A program made the position numbers and the translations under genes. This document shows positions 43,381-53,252 of a stretch of DNA of 64,000 nucleotides, in pieces (within the stretch, counting starts at the first letter, position 1; every line of letters starts with the position of its first letter). The notes under the pieces were generated by a model. It ran no database searches, had not been told where the DNA came from, and worked only from the letters and a program-made list of their open reading frames with translations. Source of the stretch: Isoptericola luteus (GTDB taxonomy: Bacteria; Actinomycetota; Actinomycetes; Actinomycetales; Cellulomonadaceae); NCBI RefSeq assembly GCF_020297055.1, contig NZ_JAIXCQ010000006.1, forward strand, positions 1 to 64,000. The letters are read 5' to 3'.

Positions 43381-44472
43381 TCAGTACCCGCGCATCTGGC
43401 GGCGCATGGGGCAGTCGAACGGGTCGCGCGCGGCGAGGCCGACCCGGTTGAGGTAGGCCACGACGATGGCGTACGACCGCAGCAGGCTGGTCTCGGTGTA
43501 GGGCAGGCTCTGCGCCTCGCAGTGCTCGCGCACCAGGATGCGGGCCCGCGCCAGGTGCGGCCGCGGCATGCTGGGGAACAGGTGGTGCTCGACCTGGTAG
43601 TTGAGACCGCCCATGAAGATGTTCATGCCGGCGCCGCCGCGGATGTTGCGCGACGTCAGCACCTGCTTGGACAGGAAGTCGAGGCGGCTGCCCTCGGGCA
43701 CCATCGGCATGCCCTTGTGGTTCGGCGCGAACGTCGCGCCCATGTACACGCCGAAGACGGCGAGCTGTACGCCGAGGAACGCGAACGCCATGCCCACCGG
43801 CAGCCACCAGAAGATCACCGCGGTGTACACCGTGAGGCGCACCAGGATGGTCACGAGCTCGCGCGCACGGGTACTGCGGTCCTCGGCCGTCCCGTGCAGC
43901 AGCGAACGGACCGACGTCACGTGCAGGTTGAGGCCCTCGAGCGTCAGCAGCGGGAAGAACAGCCAGCCCTGGCGCCGCGTGATGGCGCCGAGGAACCCGG
44001 TGTGCTCGCTCGCCGCCTCCTCCGTGAAGGAGATGACGCCGGGCGCGACGTCCGGGTCCTTGCCCACGTGGTTGGGGTTGGCGTGGTGCCGCGAGTGCTT
44101 CGACATCCACCAGGAGTAGCTGATGCCGACGACGGCGTTCGCGAGGATGCGCCCCACCGTGTCGTTGACCCGGCCCGAGGCGAAGACCTGCCGGTGCGCC
44201 GCCTCGTGGGTGAGGAACGCGATCTGCGTGAGGATGATGCCGAGGGCACCCGCCACGACCAGCTGGAACCACGAGTCGCCGAGCAGGACGAACGCTGCCA
44301 CCGCCCCGCCGAGCGCGAGGGCCAGGGCGACGCCGATGCCCAGGTAGTAGCCGTAGGCCCGGCCGAGCAGTCCCTCTTCCCGTACCGCGCGGGAGAGCGC
44401 GCTGTAGGAGCTGGTGTGAGGTGCTCGGGCGAGTCGCTCGGCAGGGTCGGCGACGGCGGTGGCAGGCGTCAT
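43381..44472 (-). CDS. Fatty acid desaturase family protein
   Basis: 363-aa membrane di-iron desaturase. The three histidine boxes are HEAAH (89-93), HSRHH (126-130) and NYQVEHHLFP (about 303-312), with two pairs of membrane helices between them. The Q-x-x-HH third box is typical of front-end (delta-6 type) acyl desaturases. An electron donor is not encoded nearby. ATG 44472 is the natural start after a GCGAGG sequence. It probably changes membrane fluidity; the double-bond position is unknown. Confidence 0.9.
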   Translation of the reverse strand: MTPATAVADPAERLARAPHTSSYSALSRAVREEGLLGRAYGYYLGIGVALALALGGAVAAFVLLGDSWFQLVVAGALGIILTQIAFLTHEAAHRQVFASGRVNDTVGRILANAVVGISYSWWMSKHSRHHANPNHVGKDPDVAPGVISFTEEAASEHTGFLGAITRRQGWLFFPLLTLEGLNLHVTSVRSLLHGTAEDRSTRARELVTILVRLTVYTAVIFWWLPVGMAFAFLGVQLAVFGVYMGATFAPNHKGMPMVPEGSRLDFLSKQVLTSRNIRGGAGMNIFMGGLNYQVEHHLFPSMPRPHLARARILVREHCEAQSLPYTETSLLRSYAIVVAYLNRVGLAARDPFDCPMRRQMRGY

Positions 44473-44611
44473 ACGGGCCTCGCAGGGTCGGTGTCGACTT
44501 CCCAGCCGAGGAGGTGAGCGGGTGCTCGGTCGAGCGGATGCTCCCGACCCTACGGGCGCGTAGGTTCGCCCCGGCAGGGGGACAGCCCCCCAAACGGCAG
44601 AGGGGACGACC

Positions 44612-45436
44612 TCAGTCGGAGAGCACGTCCCGGACCCGCCGCAGCAGCAGCCTCGACGTCGCCGCGTCGGCAGCGGCCACGAGCCCGCGACCCGTGTCGA
44701 CGGGTCCGCCCGTGAGGTCGGTGACGACGCACCCGGCGGCCCGGCACAGCGCGATCCCGGGGGTGAAGTGCACGGAGCCGGCCACGTCACGGTCCGTCAC
44801 GTAGGCGGAGCGCTGCCCGGCGGCGACCCAGGCCAGCGCGAGGCTCGTCGACGAGACCCGCACCGCCACCTGCTCCCGGAAGACCGGGTCCGCCACGAGC
44901 CGCGGGCCTACGACGTTGGTGGCGCCGTCCACGTCGACGTCGACGAGGCGGCTGGCGGCGTCGGGCACGAGCGGCTGCCCCGCGCCCCCGGCGCCCGCCC
45001 TCGAACGGCCCGTCCGCGCGCCGTCGGTCCAGAGCACGTCACCGCTGACGGGGTCGACCACGACGGCCACCGCACTGTCGCCGAAACCGGCGGCGCGGGC
45101 CACCTGGAGGGCGACGTTGACCCCGAACGGTCCCGTCCCGGCCGCGAAGTTCAGCGTGCCGCACAGCGGGTCGACCAACCAGCGGCGCGGTGCGAGGCCG
45201 TCGCGGGGGCCGCCGAGCTCCTCACCGACGACGACGTCGTCAGGGCGCGCGGCGGCCAGGACCGCGCGGATCGCCCGCTCGGCGTCCAGGTCCGCCTGCG
45301 TGGCGAAGTCCGTGCCCTCCTTGGCGTGCCGGGTCACGGGGCCGCCGAACGCGGCGCGGACCACCTGGGCCCCCGCGCGTGCTGCCGCCAGGGCCACGTC
45401 CAGGTCCGAGATCGTGCCCGTCGCGGTACGTGTCAC
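44612..45436 (-). CDS. Inositol monophosphatase-like protein with altered metal site
   Basis: 274-aa member of the IMPase/FBPase fold. The first metal motif is present as VVVGEELGG (71-76). The second, normally DPxDGTxNF, reads VDPLCGTLNF with Cys92 in place of the metal-binding Asp. The usual WDxAAG of the third motif is replaced by SVHFTPGIALCRAAG. Two of the residues that hold catalytic Mg2+ are thus missing. It may be a distinct subfamily with another chemistry or an inactive, binding-only protein. GTG 45436 has a weak CATGCT 6 nt upstream. Confidence 0.8.
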   Translation of the reverse strand: MTRTATGTISDLDVALAAARAGAQVVRAAFGGPVTRHAKEGTDFATQADLDAERAIRAVLAAARPDDVVVGEELGGPRDGLAPRRWLVDPLCGTLNFAAGTGPFGVNVALQVARAAGFGDSAVAVVVDPVSGDVLWTDGARTGRSRAGAGGAGQPLVPDAASRLVDVDVDGATNVVGPRLVADPVFREQVAVRVSSTSLALAWVAAGQRSAYVTDRDVAGSVHFTPGIALCRAAGCVVTDLTGGPVDTGRGLVAAADAATSRLLLRRVRDVLSD

Positions 45437-45487
45437 GCGCAGAGCATGCCACGCGTCCCGTCCGCGCTCCCCGCGCGGCGGGCGGGG

Positions 45488-46093
45488 TCAGCCCTCCGGC
45501 GGGTCCTCCACGAGCGGGACGAACGAGTAGGTCCCGTGCTCGCTCCTCCGGACCGCGCCGCCGGTGTCCCGCTCGACGAGCGTCATGACGTGCCGCACCG
45601 GCACCACCAGGCGCCCGCCGGGCGCGACCTGCTCCACGAGCGCGTCGGGCAGGTGCTGGGCGGCGGCGGAGACCAGGACGCGGTCCCAGCCGCCGTCCCG
45701 CGGAGCCCCGAGTACTCCCGGGACCGCCCGCACGACACGTGCCCACGGCATGCCTGCCCGCCGGACGTTCGCGGCGCCCCACGCGGCCAGGTCGGGATGG
45801 CGCTCGACGCCGAGCACCTCGCCGTCGGGCCCGACGAGTCGTGCCAGGATCGCGGTCGTCCAGCCGGACCCCGCGCCGACGTCGAGCACCCGGGCGCCGG
45901 CGGGCACTGCGAGCAGGCGGAGCATCGACGCCACCGTCGACGGCTGCGAGCTGGTCTGGCCGTGGCCGATCTCCAGCGGCCGGTCGTCGCCGGCCTTGCC
46001 CGACAGCGACCGTGGCAGGAAGCCGCGCCGGTCGACGGCGCGCATCGCGAGCGCGACGTCGTCGGGCGGGCTCTCGGGCAGCGGACGGCGCAT
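45488..46093 (-). CDS. Protein-L-isoaspartate O-methyltransferase-like protein
   Basis: 201-aa SAM methyltransferase. The PCMT-specific motif is present as LEIGHGQTSSQPSTVASMLRLL, followed by motif I VLDVGAGSGWTTAILARL and the post-motif VLGVERHPDLAAWGAANVRRAG. The end VPLVEDPPEG also fits the family. It is shorter than many PCMTs and lacks the last helices. It could repair isoaspartyl residues or methylate another substrate. ATG 46093 is chosen; the longer frame adds only basic residues. No clear ribosome binding site. Confidence 0.8.
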   Translation of the reverse strand: MRRPLPESPPDDVALAMRAVDRRGFLPRSLSGKAGDDRPLEIGHGQTSSQPSTVASMLRLLAVPAGARVLDVGAGSGWTTAILARLVGPDGEVLGVERHPDLAAWGAANVRRAGMPWARVVRAVPGVLGAPRDGGWDRVLVSAAAQHLPDALVEQVAPGGRLVVPVRHVMTLVERDTGGAVRRSEHGTYSFVPLVEDPPEG

Positions 46094-46127
46094 CCGTCCA
46101 TCGTCGCGCGGACGGCGGCGACACGCC

Positions 46128-46570
46128 TCAGGCGGCGGGAGGCGGGCCCGGCACGACCGCGCGGCGGACGCAGTCACGCAGCAGCGAGCGACGCTGCTCG
46201 TGCACGTCCTCCGGCTCGGCGCCGGTCGCGGCGTAGACGTTGCGGACGGGCGACCACGCCATGGACATCGCGATCACCATGGCCATGATGTCGAATGGGT
46301 CGCCGGCCCGGACCAGGTCCGGGCGGGCCAGGTACTCGGCGTAGAGCCGGACGGCCCAGTCGGCCAGGTCGGCGGCGTCGATCGGCACGACGTCCACGAT
46401 GCGGTGGAGCGAGCCGAAGAAGATCGCGTCGAACAACCCGTCCTTGCTGCCGAAGTAGGCGTAGAGCTGGGCCTTGTTGGTCCGAGCTCCGGCGACGATC
46501 CGGTCGACGCGCGCCCCGGCGATCCCGTGCGCGGCGACGGCGACGTGCGGTACCGGTTCGTGCTCGACAT
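46128..46570 (-). pseudogene. TetR family regulator with damaged DNA-binding N-terminus
   Basis: The second half of a TetR HTH (GIAGARVDRIVAGARTNKAQLYAYFGSKDGLFDAIF) and a normal helical ligand domain are in one frame ending at 46128. Upstream the frame gives EHEPVPHVAVAAHG, which lacks the conserved first helix. A plausible original start, ATG 46570 (MSSTNRYR), lies in a different frame. A small out-of-frame deletion near 46530-46550 explains both. In-frame starts further up exist but would encode no recognisable helix 1. Probably a decayed repressor; possible alternative is an unusual N-terminus. Confidence 0.6.
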
Positions 46571-46686
46571 GTCCGACCTCGGGTAGCTCACCTGCGGTCA
46601 CCTGCGGTCGGCCGGTGTCGAGGGACCGGGTCCCGGCACCACCGGGGGACGTGGGCCACGTCACGGACCGTGCCGACCGGCGCGGT

Positions 46687-46715
46687 TTGAACGAGGTCGG
46701 CGCGTCGCGTAGTCT
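46687..46715 (+). promoter_or_regulatory. rplU-rpmA promoter
   Basis: TTGAAC (46687-46692) and TAGTCT (46710-46715) with a 17-bp spacer, the best classical promoter in the window. It gives a leader of about 120 nt before rplU. Confidence 0.75.
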
Positions 46716-46843
46716 TGATCGTCGGCGTGCCCTCGGTGCGCCAGTCCCGTGTGCTCAGGACGCACCGCACTCGACCGCCGCGGCGGGCCGAGTTGCAGAC
46801 CAAGTCGGTGGCGAACGTCGTGCAGCACACCCAGACCAGAGAG

Positions 46844-47164
46844 ATGAGCAGCAACGTGGTGTACGCAATCGTCAAGGCCGGTGGCCGTCAGGAGAAGGTG
46901 TCCGTCGGGGACATCGTCGTCATGAACCGGATCCAGGCCAGCGCCGGTGACACGGTGGAGCTGCCCGCTCTGCTCCTGGTGGACGGGGAGAAGGTGACCT
47001 CCGACGCCGAGAAGCTCGCGAACGTGAAGGTCACCGCCGAGGTCGTCCGGGACGACAAGGGTCCCAAGATCACGATCCTCAAGTACAAGAACAAGACCGG
47101 GTACCGCAAGCGCCAGGGTCACCGTCAGCAGCTGACCCGCCTCAAGGTCACCGGTATCAAGTGA
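46844..47164 (+). CDS. rplU: 50S ribosomal protein L21
   Basis: Ribosomal protein of 106 aa (101 if the GTG at 46859 is used). [18 protein letters not shown] is the universal L21 start, and the end [25 protein letters not shown] is typical. Homologues usually begin at the Val-Tyr, which favours GTG 46859. ATG 46844 is in frame and close behind a GAGAG sequence. First gene of rplU-rpmA, transcribed from a strong promoter at 46687-46715. Confidence 0.92.
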   Translation: MSSNVVYAIVKAGGRQEKVSVGDIVVMNRIQASAGDTVELPALLLVDGEKVTSDAEKLANVKVTAEVVRDDKGPKITILKYKNKTGYRKRQGHRQQLTRLKVTGIK

Positions 47165-47234
47165 CTTCCCGCGGGCCCGAGCGCGGCCCGCGAGCGAGAT
47201 CCTCTTCGTACTTCCAGAAAGCAGGTTCCTTCAG

Positions 47235-47492
47235 ATGGCACACAAGAAGGGCGCGAGCTCCTCGCGCAACGGTCGTGACTCGAACGCCCAGCGTCTCGGC
47301 GTCAAGCGCTACGGCGGCCAGGTCGTCAAGGCCGGCGAGATCATCGTCCGCCAGCGTGGCACGCACTTCCACCCCGGCAACAACGTCGGCCGTGGCGGCG
47401 ACGACACGCTGTTCGCGCTGACCGCCGGTGCGGTCGCCTTCGCGACGCGTCGTGGCCGCAAGGTCATCGACATCGTCGCTGCCGAGGTCTGA
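47235..47492 (+). CDS. rpmA: 50S ribosomal protein L27
   Basis: 85-aa ribosomal protein whose N-terminus reaches the peptidyl-transferase centre. [28 protein letters not shown] is the family signature, and no N-terminal propeptide is present (unlike in Firmicutes). ATG 47235 follows AAGCAGG. A perfect 15-bp hairpin terminator follows. Confidence 0.96.
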   Translation: MAHKKGASSSRNGRDSNAQRLGVKRYGGQVVKAGEIIVRQRGTHFHPGNNVGRGGDDTLFALTAGAVAFATRRGRKVIDIVAAEV

Positions 47493-47518
47493 GCCTCGTC
47501 GCAGCACCCAGCATTTCC

Positions 47519-47553
47519 CACGAGGGGCGCACCGTCGCGGTGCGCCCCTCGTG
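47519..47553 (+). terminator. rpmA terminator
   Basis: Perfect 15-bp stem CACGAGGGGCGCACC / GGTGCGCCCCTCGTG with loop GTCGC, 26 nt after the rpmA stop. Confidence 0.85.
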
Positions 47554-47605
47554 CTGTTCCGCCTTCTGCCCCCTGCGGGCGCAGCTCTCCTGAGAGGATC
47601 TGACC

Positions 47606-49123
47606 ATGGCCAGCTTCGTCGATCGCGTGGTGCTTCACGCCACGGGAGGTGACGGCGGGCACGGTGTCGCGTCGATCCGCCGGGAGAAGTTCAAGCCGCT
47701 CGCCGGCCCCGACGGCGGCAACGGCGGTGACGGCGGCAGCGTCCGGCTCGTCGTCGACCCGCAGACCACCACCCTGCTCGAGTACCACCACTCCCCGCAC
47801 CGGCACGCGCCGAACGGCACCCAGGGCATGGGCGACGACCGGGACGGTGCCAAGGGCGGCGACCTCGTGCTCCGCGTGCCCGACGGCACCGTCGTCAAGG
47901 ACCGGGACGGCAACGTCCTGTGCGACCTCGTCGGCGCGGGCGCGGAGTATGTCGTGGCGGCCGGCGGCCGCGGGGGCCTGGGCAACCGTGCACTCGCCTC
48001 GCCGAAGCGCAAGGCCCCCGGGTTCGCCCTCCTCGGCGAGCCGGGGGAGGAGGCCGACGTCGTCCTCGAGCTGAAGACGATCGCGGACGTCGCCCTCGTG
48101 GGGTACCCCAGCGCGGGCAAGTCGTCGCTGGTCGCCGCGATCTCCGCCGCCCGGCCGAAGATCGCCGACTACCCCTTCACGACCCTCGTGCCGAACCTCG
48201 GCGTCGTGCAGGCGGGCGAGGCGCGGTTCACCGTGGCCGACGTCCCGGGTCTCATCCCCGGCGCGAGCGAGGGCAAGGGTCTCGGCCTGGAGTTCCTGCG
48301 GCACGTCGAGCGCACCGCCGTCATCGTGCACGTGCTCGACTGCGCCACCCTCGAGCCGGGTCGTGACCCGCTGAGCGACCTCGAGACCATCGAGTCCGAG
48401 CTCGCCGCGTACTCCGCCGACCTCGGCATCTCCGGCGGCCGCGTCCCGCTGACCGAGCGGCCGCGCGTCGTCGTCCTCAACAAGGTGGACGTCCCGGAGG
48501 CCCGTGAGCTCGCCGAGCTCGTGCGCCCCGACATCGAGGCCCGCGGCGTGCGCGTCTTCGAGATCTCGACGGCCAGCCACGAAGGGCTGCGGCCGCTCAC
48601 CTTCGCCCTCGCCCAGCTCGTCGAGGAGGCCCGGGCCGCGGCGCCCGCGCCGGAGCCGGCCCGGATCGTGCTGCGCCCGCGCGCCGTGGACGAGGCGGGG
48701 TTCACCGTCACCGTCAAGAAGGACCACGACGGCACGTACTACGAGGTCCGCGGCACCAAGCCCGAGCGTTGGGTGCGCCAGACGGACTTCAACAACGACG
48801 AGGCCGTCGGCTTCCTCGCGGACCGGCTCGCCAAGCTCGGCGTCGAGGACGGCCTCTTCAAGGCCGGCGCCGTCGCGGGCGACGAGGTGCGCATCGGCGA
48901 CCCGCGCAACGCCGTCGTCTTCGACTGGGAGCCCACGCTGATCACCGGCCCCGAGCTCCTCGGTGCCCGCGGCACGGACCTGCGTCTCGACGAGAGCGAC
49001 CGGCCCACCCGGGCGACCAAGCGGCGCGAGTTCACCGAGCGGATGGACGCCAAGACGGAGGCCCGGCGCGAGCTGTGGACCGAGCGCGAGTCGGGCCACT
49101 GGACGGACCCCGACGACGCCTGA
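47606..49123 (+). CDS. obgE: GTPase Obg/CgtA
   Basis: 505-aa ribosome-assembly GTPase. The Gly-rich Obg domain (1-160) opens [20 protein letters not shown]. The G domain has G1 [10 protein letters not shown] (about 168-177), G3 DVPGL and G4 NKVD. A C-terminal OCT domain (about 350-430, with [20 protein letters not shown]) and a charged tail follow, the actinobacterial arrangement. ATG 47606 has GAGAGG about 8 nt upstream. It follows the rpmA terminator and precedes proB as usual. Confidence 0.95.
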   Translation: MASFVDRVVLHATGGDGGHGVASIRREKFKPLAGPDGGNGGDGGSVRLVVDPQTTTLLEYHHSPHRHAPNGTQGMGDDRDGAKGGDLVLRVPDGTVVKDRDGNVLCDLVGAGAEYVVAAGGRGGLGNRALASPKRKAPGFALLGEPGEEADVVLELKTIADVALVGYPSAGKSSLVAAISAARPKIADYPFTTLVPNLGVVQAGEARFTVADVPGLIPGASEGKGLGLEFLRHVERTAVIVHVLDCATLEPGRDPLSDLETIESELAAYSADLGISGGRVPLTERPRVVVLNKVDVPEARELAELVRPDIEARGVRVFEISTASHEGLRPLTFALAQLVEEARAAAPAPEPARIVLRPRAVDEAGFTVTVKKDHDGTYYEVRGTKPERWVRQTDFNNDEAVGFLADRLAKLGVEDGLFKAGAVAGDEVRIGDPRNAVVFDWEPTLITGPELLGARGTDLRLDESDRPTRATKRREFTERMDAKTEARRELWTERESGHWTDPDDA

Positions 49124-49136
49124 CGCCTGCACCGGC

Positions 49137-49142
49137 GACAAT
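49137..49142 (+). promoter_or_regulatory. Possible -10 element of leaderless proB
   Basis: GACAAT, 6 nt before the GTG at 49149; it differs from TANNNT at the first base. Confidence 0.4.
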
Positions 49143-49148
49143 GCGCAG

Positions 49149-50276
49149 GTGAACGTCGCCACCTCCCGCGCCAGCCTGCCGGACGCCCGACGCGTCGTCG
49201 TCAAGATCGGCTCGTCGTCGCTCACCGGCCCGGACGGGCACCTCGACCTCGCGGCGCTGCGCGCGCTCGTCGAGGTGCTCGCCGAGCGGGTCGCGGCCGG
49301 CGGGCAGGTCGTGCTGGTCACGTCGGGCGCGATCTCGGCGGGGATCGGGCCGCTCGGCCTCGCGGCCCGCCCGCGGGACCTCGCGACGATGCAGGCGGCG
49401 GCGATGCTCGGCCAGAGCCAGCTCGTGGCCCGGTACACCGAGGCGTTCGCGACCCACGGGCTCCAGGTCGGGCAGGCGCTGCTCACCGCCGAGGACACGG
49501 TGCGCCGCCGGCGCTACCGCAACGCGCAGCGCTCGCTCGAGCGCCTCCTCGCCCTCGGCGTCGTGCCCGTGGTCAACGAGAACGACGCGGTGACCACGGA
49601 CGAGCTGAAGTTCGGCGACAACGACCGGCTCGCCGCGCTCGTGTCACACCTGGTCCGCGCGGACGCCCTCGTGCTGCTCACCGACGTCGACGGCCTCCAC
49701 GACGCGCCGCCCGCCCGCCCGGGCGCGCGGCGGATCCCGCACGTGGCGGACCTCGCCGACATCGCCGGCGTGGAGGTGACCGGTCGCGGCAGCGCGGTGG
49801 GCACCGGGGGCATGGTCACCAAGCTCGAGTCGGTCCGCATCGCGACGGGCGCGGGCGTGCCCGCCGTGCTCACCAGTGCGGGCAACGCCCGTGCGGCGCT
49901 CGCGGGCGACGACGTCGGCACGTTCTTCGCCGTGACCGGCCGCCGGACGTCGGCCCGCCGCCTGTGGATCGCCCACGCGGCCGGCTCCCGGGGGCGCCTG
50001 CACCTGGACGAGGGAGCGGCGCGCGCCGTCCTCGGGGGGCGCGCGTCCCTGCTTGCCGCGGGGGTGACCCACGTCGAGGGCTCGTTCGACGCGGGGGATC
50101 CCGTCGAGATCGTCGGGCCGGACGGCGTCGTGCTCGCGCGCGGCCTCGTGGCGTTCGACGCCGTGGAGCTGCCGCCGCTGCTCGGCCGGTCGACGTACGA
50201 CCTGCGCGCCGAGCTGGGGGAGGGGTACGACCGGGAGGTCGTGCACCGCGACGACCTCGTGATCGAGCACCGGTGA
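49149..50276 (+). CDS. proB: Glutamate 5-kinase
   Basis: First enzyme of proline synthesis (glutamate + ATP), usually feedback-inhibited by proline. The 375-aa protein has an amino-acid kinase domain (VVVKIGSSSLTG, VTSGAISAG, VVPVVNENDAVTTDELKFGDNDRLAALV, GTGGMVTKLES) and a C-terminal PUA domain starting at about 285 (RGRLHLDEGAARAVL ... GASLLAAGV-like). GTG 49149 is chosen because GACAAT lies 6 nt upstream. A hairpin terminator follows within 6 nt, so proA is transcribed separately. Confidence 0.94.
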   Translation: MNVATSRASLPDARRVVVKIGSSSLTGPDGHLDLAALRALVEVLAERVAAGGQVVLVTSGAISAGIGPLGLAARPRDLATMQAAAMLGQSQLVARYTEAFATHGLQVGQALLTAEDTVRRRRYRNAQRSLERLLALGVVPVVNENDAVTTDELKFGDNDRLAALVSHLVRADALVLLTDVDGLHDAPPARPGARRIPHVADLADIAGVEVTGRGSAVGTGGMVTKLESVRIATGAGVPAVLTSAGNARAALAGDDVGTFFAVTGRRTSARRLWIAHAAGSRGRLHLDEGAARAVLGGRASLLAAGVTHVEGSFDAGDPVEIVGPDGVVLARGLVAFDAVELPPLLGRSTYDLRAELGEGYDREVVHRDDLVIEHR

Positions 50277-50281
50277 GCCAC

Positions 50282-50302
50282 GCCGGCCCGCGGGGGGCCG
50301 GC
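50282..50302 (+). terminator. proB terminator
   Basis: 8-bp perfect stem GCCGGCCC / GGGCCGGC with a 5-nt loop, 6 nt after the proB stop. Confidence 0.6.
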
Positions 50303-50344
50303 CACCGATGAGTTCGCCTGCCGCCCGGCGTCGGTAGGTGCGCA

Positions 50345-50362
50345 GGCGCACGCCCGTGCGCC
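50345..50362. promoter_or_regulatory. Perfect palindrome upstream of the secreted hydrolase
   Basis: GGCGCACG-CC-CGTGCGCC, an 8-bp inverted repeat. It follows TAGGTG (50336-50341, possible -10) and ends 22 nt before the ATG; either an operator at the start site or a leader hairpin. Confidence 0.45.
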
Positions 50363-50384
50363 CTCTCGCCGCAAGGAGGCACCG

Positions 50385-51830
50385 ATGCCCCGCCGTACCG
50401 CACCGCACGCCCTTCGCGCCGCTCTGCTCGCGGCCGCACTCGTCGTCACCGCGTCCCCCGGGGCCGCCGCCCTGACCGCCGGCCCGGGTGCCGGGGGCGA
50501 CGCCCCGCCCACCGAGTACTCGGGGGTGATCGAGGGCGCGAAGTACAGGGTGCTCGTGCCCGACGACTGGAACGGCACCCTCGTGCTCTACAGCCACGGC
50601 CACTATCCGTCGGAGTTCTTCTCCGGGTTCCCCGTGCCGCACACCCTGGGCAACCAGGAGCTCAGCGAGCAGATGTTCACCGACCACGGCTACGCGGTGG
50701 CGGGGTCGCTGTTCCAGGGCGACGGGCTGGACTTCACGGTGCCCACGGCCGTGGCCGACCAGTCGCGCCTGCTCGACTGGTTCACCGAGCACGTGGCCGA
50801 GCCGGACCGCACCATCGCCTACGGCCAGTCGATGGGGGCGGTGACGGCGGCGAAGCACGCCGAGGTCGAGCCCGACCGCATCGACGGGGTACTCAGCACC
50901 AGCGGCGTCCTGGACTGGGTGGGCCACTTCGACGTGATCCTCGACATGCAGGCCGCGACCCGCGCCCTGCTCACCGACGGCACCGACGCCCACGGGAACC
51001 CGATCGAGCTCGTCGACGCCGAGGACGCCCCCGCGAGCCGCGACGCGCTGGTCGCGGCCCTCGGCGCCGCCGTCGAGACCCCCACGGGCCGTGCGCGGAT
51101 CTCCCTCATCGCCTCGCTGGGCAACGTCACCGGCTGGTACGAGATGAACGAGCCCAGGCCGCGCACGCTCGAGGAGAGAGCTCGCGGGCAGGCGCAGTGG
51201 CTGATCGGGGCGTACACCCTCGGCCTCGGCCCGACCGGCCGCGCCGAGCTGGAGAGCACGCTGGGCGGCAACCCGAACAGCACCGACCTCGACGGCCTGC
51301 GCGCCCGCCTCGCCCGGTCGGGAGCCGCCCCCGCGGTCGTGGCGTCCTACGCGCGCGCCGGGCTCGACCTGCGCGCCGACCTGGCGGCTCTCGAGGCGAC
51401 CGAGCCGATCGAGGCCGACGCGGCGGCGCGGGCACGGATGGTCGACCACCGGCCGGAGGGCACCTCGCCCGCGCCGCTGCTCGCCCTGCACACCACGGGT
51501 GACGGCGGGGCGCCGCCGTCGGCCGTCCGCTCCTACGCGCAGCGGGTGCGGGAGCTGGGGCACCCCGAGCGGGTGCGCAGCCTGTTCGTGGAGCGCGGGG
51601 CGCACATCTCGGTCAGCCTCGGGGAGGAGCTCGTGGCGCTGCGCACCCTCGAGCACCGGGTCGACACGGGCCGATGGCCCGTCCGCGCCCCGCGGGTGCT
51701 CAACCGGGCGGTCGACGCCCTCGGCCCCGAGTACCGCACCACCTTCGAGGTCGTCACGTTCAGCACCTTCGACCACGCCCCGGCGTTCACGCGCTTCGTG
51801 CCGCCGGCGGCACCCCGTCCCTCCTGGTGA
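50385..51830 (+). CDS. Secreted alpha/beta hydrolase
   Basis: 481-aa exported enzyme. Residues 1-30 are a signal peptide (Arg-rich start, [18 protein letters not shown]). The hydrolase fold has [21 protein letters not shown] (oxyanion region) and the nucleophile elbow [15 protein letters not shown] (G-x-S-x-G). A late [13 protein letters not shown] and RGAHISVS could supply the acid and His. The substrate is unknown; an ester is likely. ATG 50385 has AAGGAGG. It sits between proB and proA, two genes that are normally adjacent. Confidence 0.83.
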   Translation: MPRRTAPHALRAALLAAALVVTASPGAAALTAGPGAGGDAPPTEYSGVIEGAKYRVLVPDDWNGTLVLYSHGHYPSEFFSGFPVPHTLGNQELSEQMFTDHGYAVAGSLFQGDGLDFTVPTAVADQSRLLDWFTEHVAEPDRTIAYGQSMGAVTAAKHAEVEPDRIDGVLSTSGVLDWVGHFDVILDMQAATRALLTDGTDAHGNPIELVDAEDAPASRDALVAALGAAVETPTGRARISLIASLGNVTGWYEMNEPRPRTLEERARGQAQWLIGAYTLGLGPTGRAELESTLGGNPNSTDLDGLRARLARSGAAPAVVASYARAGLDLRADLAALEATEPIEADAAARARMVDHRPEGTSPAPLLALHTTGDGGAPPSAVRSYAQRVRELGHPERVRSLFVERGAHISVSLGEELVALRTLEHRVDTGRWPVRAPRVLNRAVDALGPEYRTTFEVVTFSTFDHAPAFTRFVPPAAPRPSW

Positions 51831-51861
51831 GAGGGGTCTGCCGCTGCGTGCCCCCGCGTCG

Positions 51862-51867
51862 TACCCT
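51862..51867 (+). promoter_or_regulatory. -10 element of leaderless proA
   Basis: TACCCT, 6 nt before the ATG at 51874. Confidence 0.55.
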
Positions 51868-51873
51868 CGGGGG

Positions 51874-53187
51874 ATGACCACGACCTTCACGGAGGACCAG
51901 ACCGCCGGGAGCGCGCCGGGCGCCGACGTCACGGCCGCGGTCCAGGACATCGCCCGGCGCGCCCAGGTGGCGTCCCGCGCCCTGGCGACGGCCACCCGGG
52001 CGACCAAGGACGCTGCGCTGCACGCCGTCGCGGACGCTCTGGTGGCCTCCGCATCGCGGATCGTCACCGCGAACGCCGAGGACGTCGCCCGGGGTCGTGC
52101 CGGCCGGCTGAGCGAGGGCCTGCTGGACCGGCTCGCGCTCACCGACGAGCGGATCGGGGCGATCGCCGACGCGCTGCGCGAGCTGGCCGGCCTGCCGGAC
52201 CCGGTCGGGGAGGTCGTGCGCGGTCAGACGCTGCCCAACGGCCTGCGGCTGCGTCAGCTGCGCGTGCCGATGGGCGTGGTCGGGATGATCTACGAGGCCC
52301 GGCCGAACGTCACCGTCGACGCCGCCGGCCTGGCGCTGAAGTCGGGGAACGCGGTGATCCTGCGCGGGGGCAGCGCCGCGGCGTCGTCCAACGCGCTGAT
52401 CGTCGACGTGGTGCGCGCCGCGCTCGAGGGCCAGGGACTGCCGGCCGACCTGGTGCAGACCATCGACGCGTACGGGCGGCCGGGGGGCGTCGCGCTCATG
52501 CAGGCACGCGGCCTGGTCGACGTCCTCGTACCGCGCGGTGGGGCGGATCTCATCCAGACCGTGGTCCGGTCCTCCACGGTGCCCGTCATCGAGACCGGCG
52601 TCGGGAACGTGCACGTGTACGTGGACGCCACGGCCGACGTGCCGAACGCCGTCGAGATCGTGATGAACGCCAAGACGCAGCGCGTCGGGGTGTGCAACGC
52701 GGCCGAGACGCTGCTGGTGCACGCGGACGCCGCCGACACGTTCCTGCCCGCCGCGCTGGCGGCGCTGGCCGGTGCCGGCGTCGTGCTGCACGGCGACGAG
52801 CGGACGGCGGCGCTCGCGCCCGAGTCGGTCGAGGTCGTGCCCGCCACCGAGCACGACTGGGCGACCGAGTACCTGGCGCCCGAGCTCGCCGTGCGGGTCG
52901 TCGACTCGCTCGGCGACGCCATCGAGCACATCCGCACCTGGTCCTCGGGCCACACCGAGGCGATCCTCACGCGGGACCTGACGGCCTCGGAGCGGTTCGT
53001 CGCGGAGGTCGACTCGGCCGCCGTCATGGTCAACGCGTCGACGAGGTTCACCGACGGAGGGCAGCTCGGCCTCGGCGCCGAGATCGGCATCTCCACCCAG
53101 AAGCTGCACGCGCGCGGGCCCATGGGACTCGCCGAGCTGACCACCACCAAGTGGGTCGTGACCGGTGACGGGCACGTGCGGCCCTAG
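51874..53187 (+). CDS. proA: Glutamate-5-semialdehyde dehydrogenase (gamma-glutamyl phosphate reductase)
   Basis: Second step of proline synthesis, NADPH-dependent. The 437-aa protein has [35 protein letters not shown] and [11 protein letters not shown]. The catalytic-Cys region is [19 protein letters not shown], and [10 protein letters not shown] and [19 protein letters not shown] close the fold. ATG 51874 follows TACCCT by 6 nt; the longer frame would run antisense/alternate through the hydrolase gene. A short Thr/Ala-rich N-terminus precedes the fold. Confidence 0.95.
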   Translation: MTTTFTEDQTAGSAPGADVTAAVQDIARRAQVASRALATATRATKDAALHAVADALVASASRIVTANAEDVARGRAGRLSEGLLDRLALTDERIGAIADALRELAGLPDPVGEVVRGQTLPNGLRLRQLRVPMGVVGMIYEARPNVTVDAAGLALKSGNAVILRGGSAAASSNALIVDVVRAALEGQGLPADLVQTIDAYGRPGGVALMQARGLVDVLVPRGGADLIQTVVRSSTVPVIETGVGNVHVYVDATADVPNAVEIVMNAKTQRVGVCNAAETLLVHADAADTFLPAALAALAGAGVVLHGDERTAALAPESVEVVPATEHDWATEYLAPELAVRVVDSLGDAIEHIRTWSSGHTEAILTRDLTASERFVAEVDSAAVMVNASTRFTDGGQLGLGAEIGISTQKLHARGPMGLAELTTTKWVVTGDGHVRP

Positions 53188-53252
53188 GGGGCGCGCGTGA
53201 GAGACTTGCCACCGACCGCACCCACCCCCGCACTGACGCACAGGAGGACCCC

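Noticed and set aside
46128-46664. Full-length 178-aa TetR reading with an upstream start
   Set aside because: The extra N-terminal residues (Pro/Gly/Val-rich) do not form the first TetR helix and look like a frame artefact.
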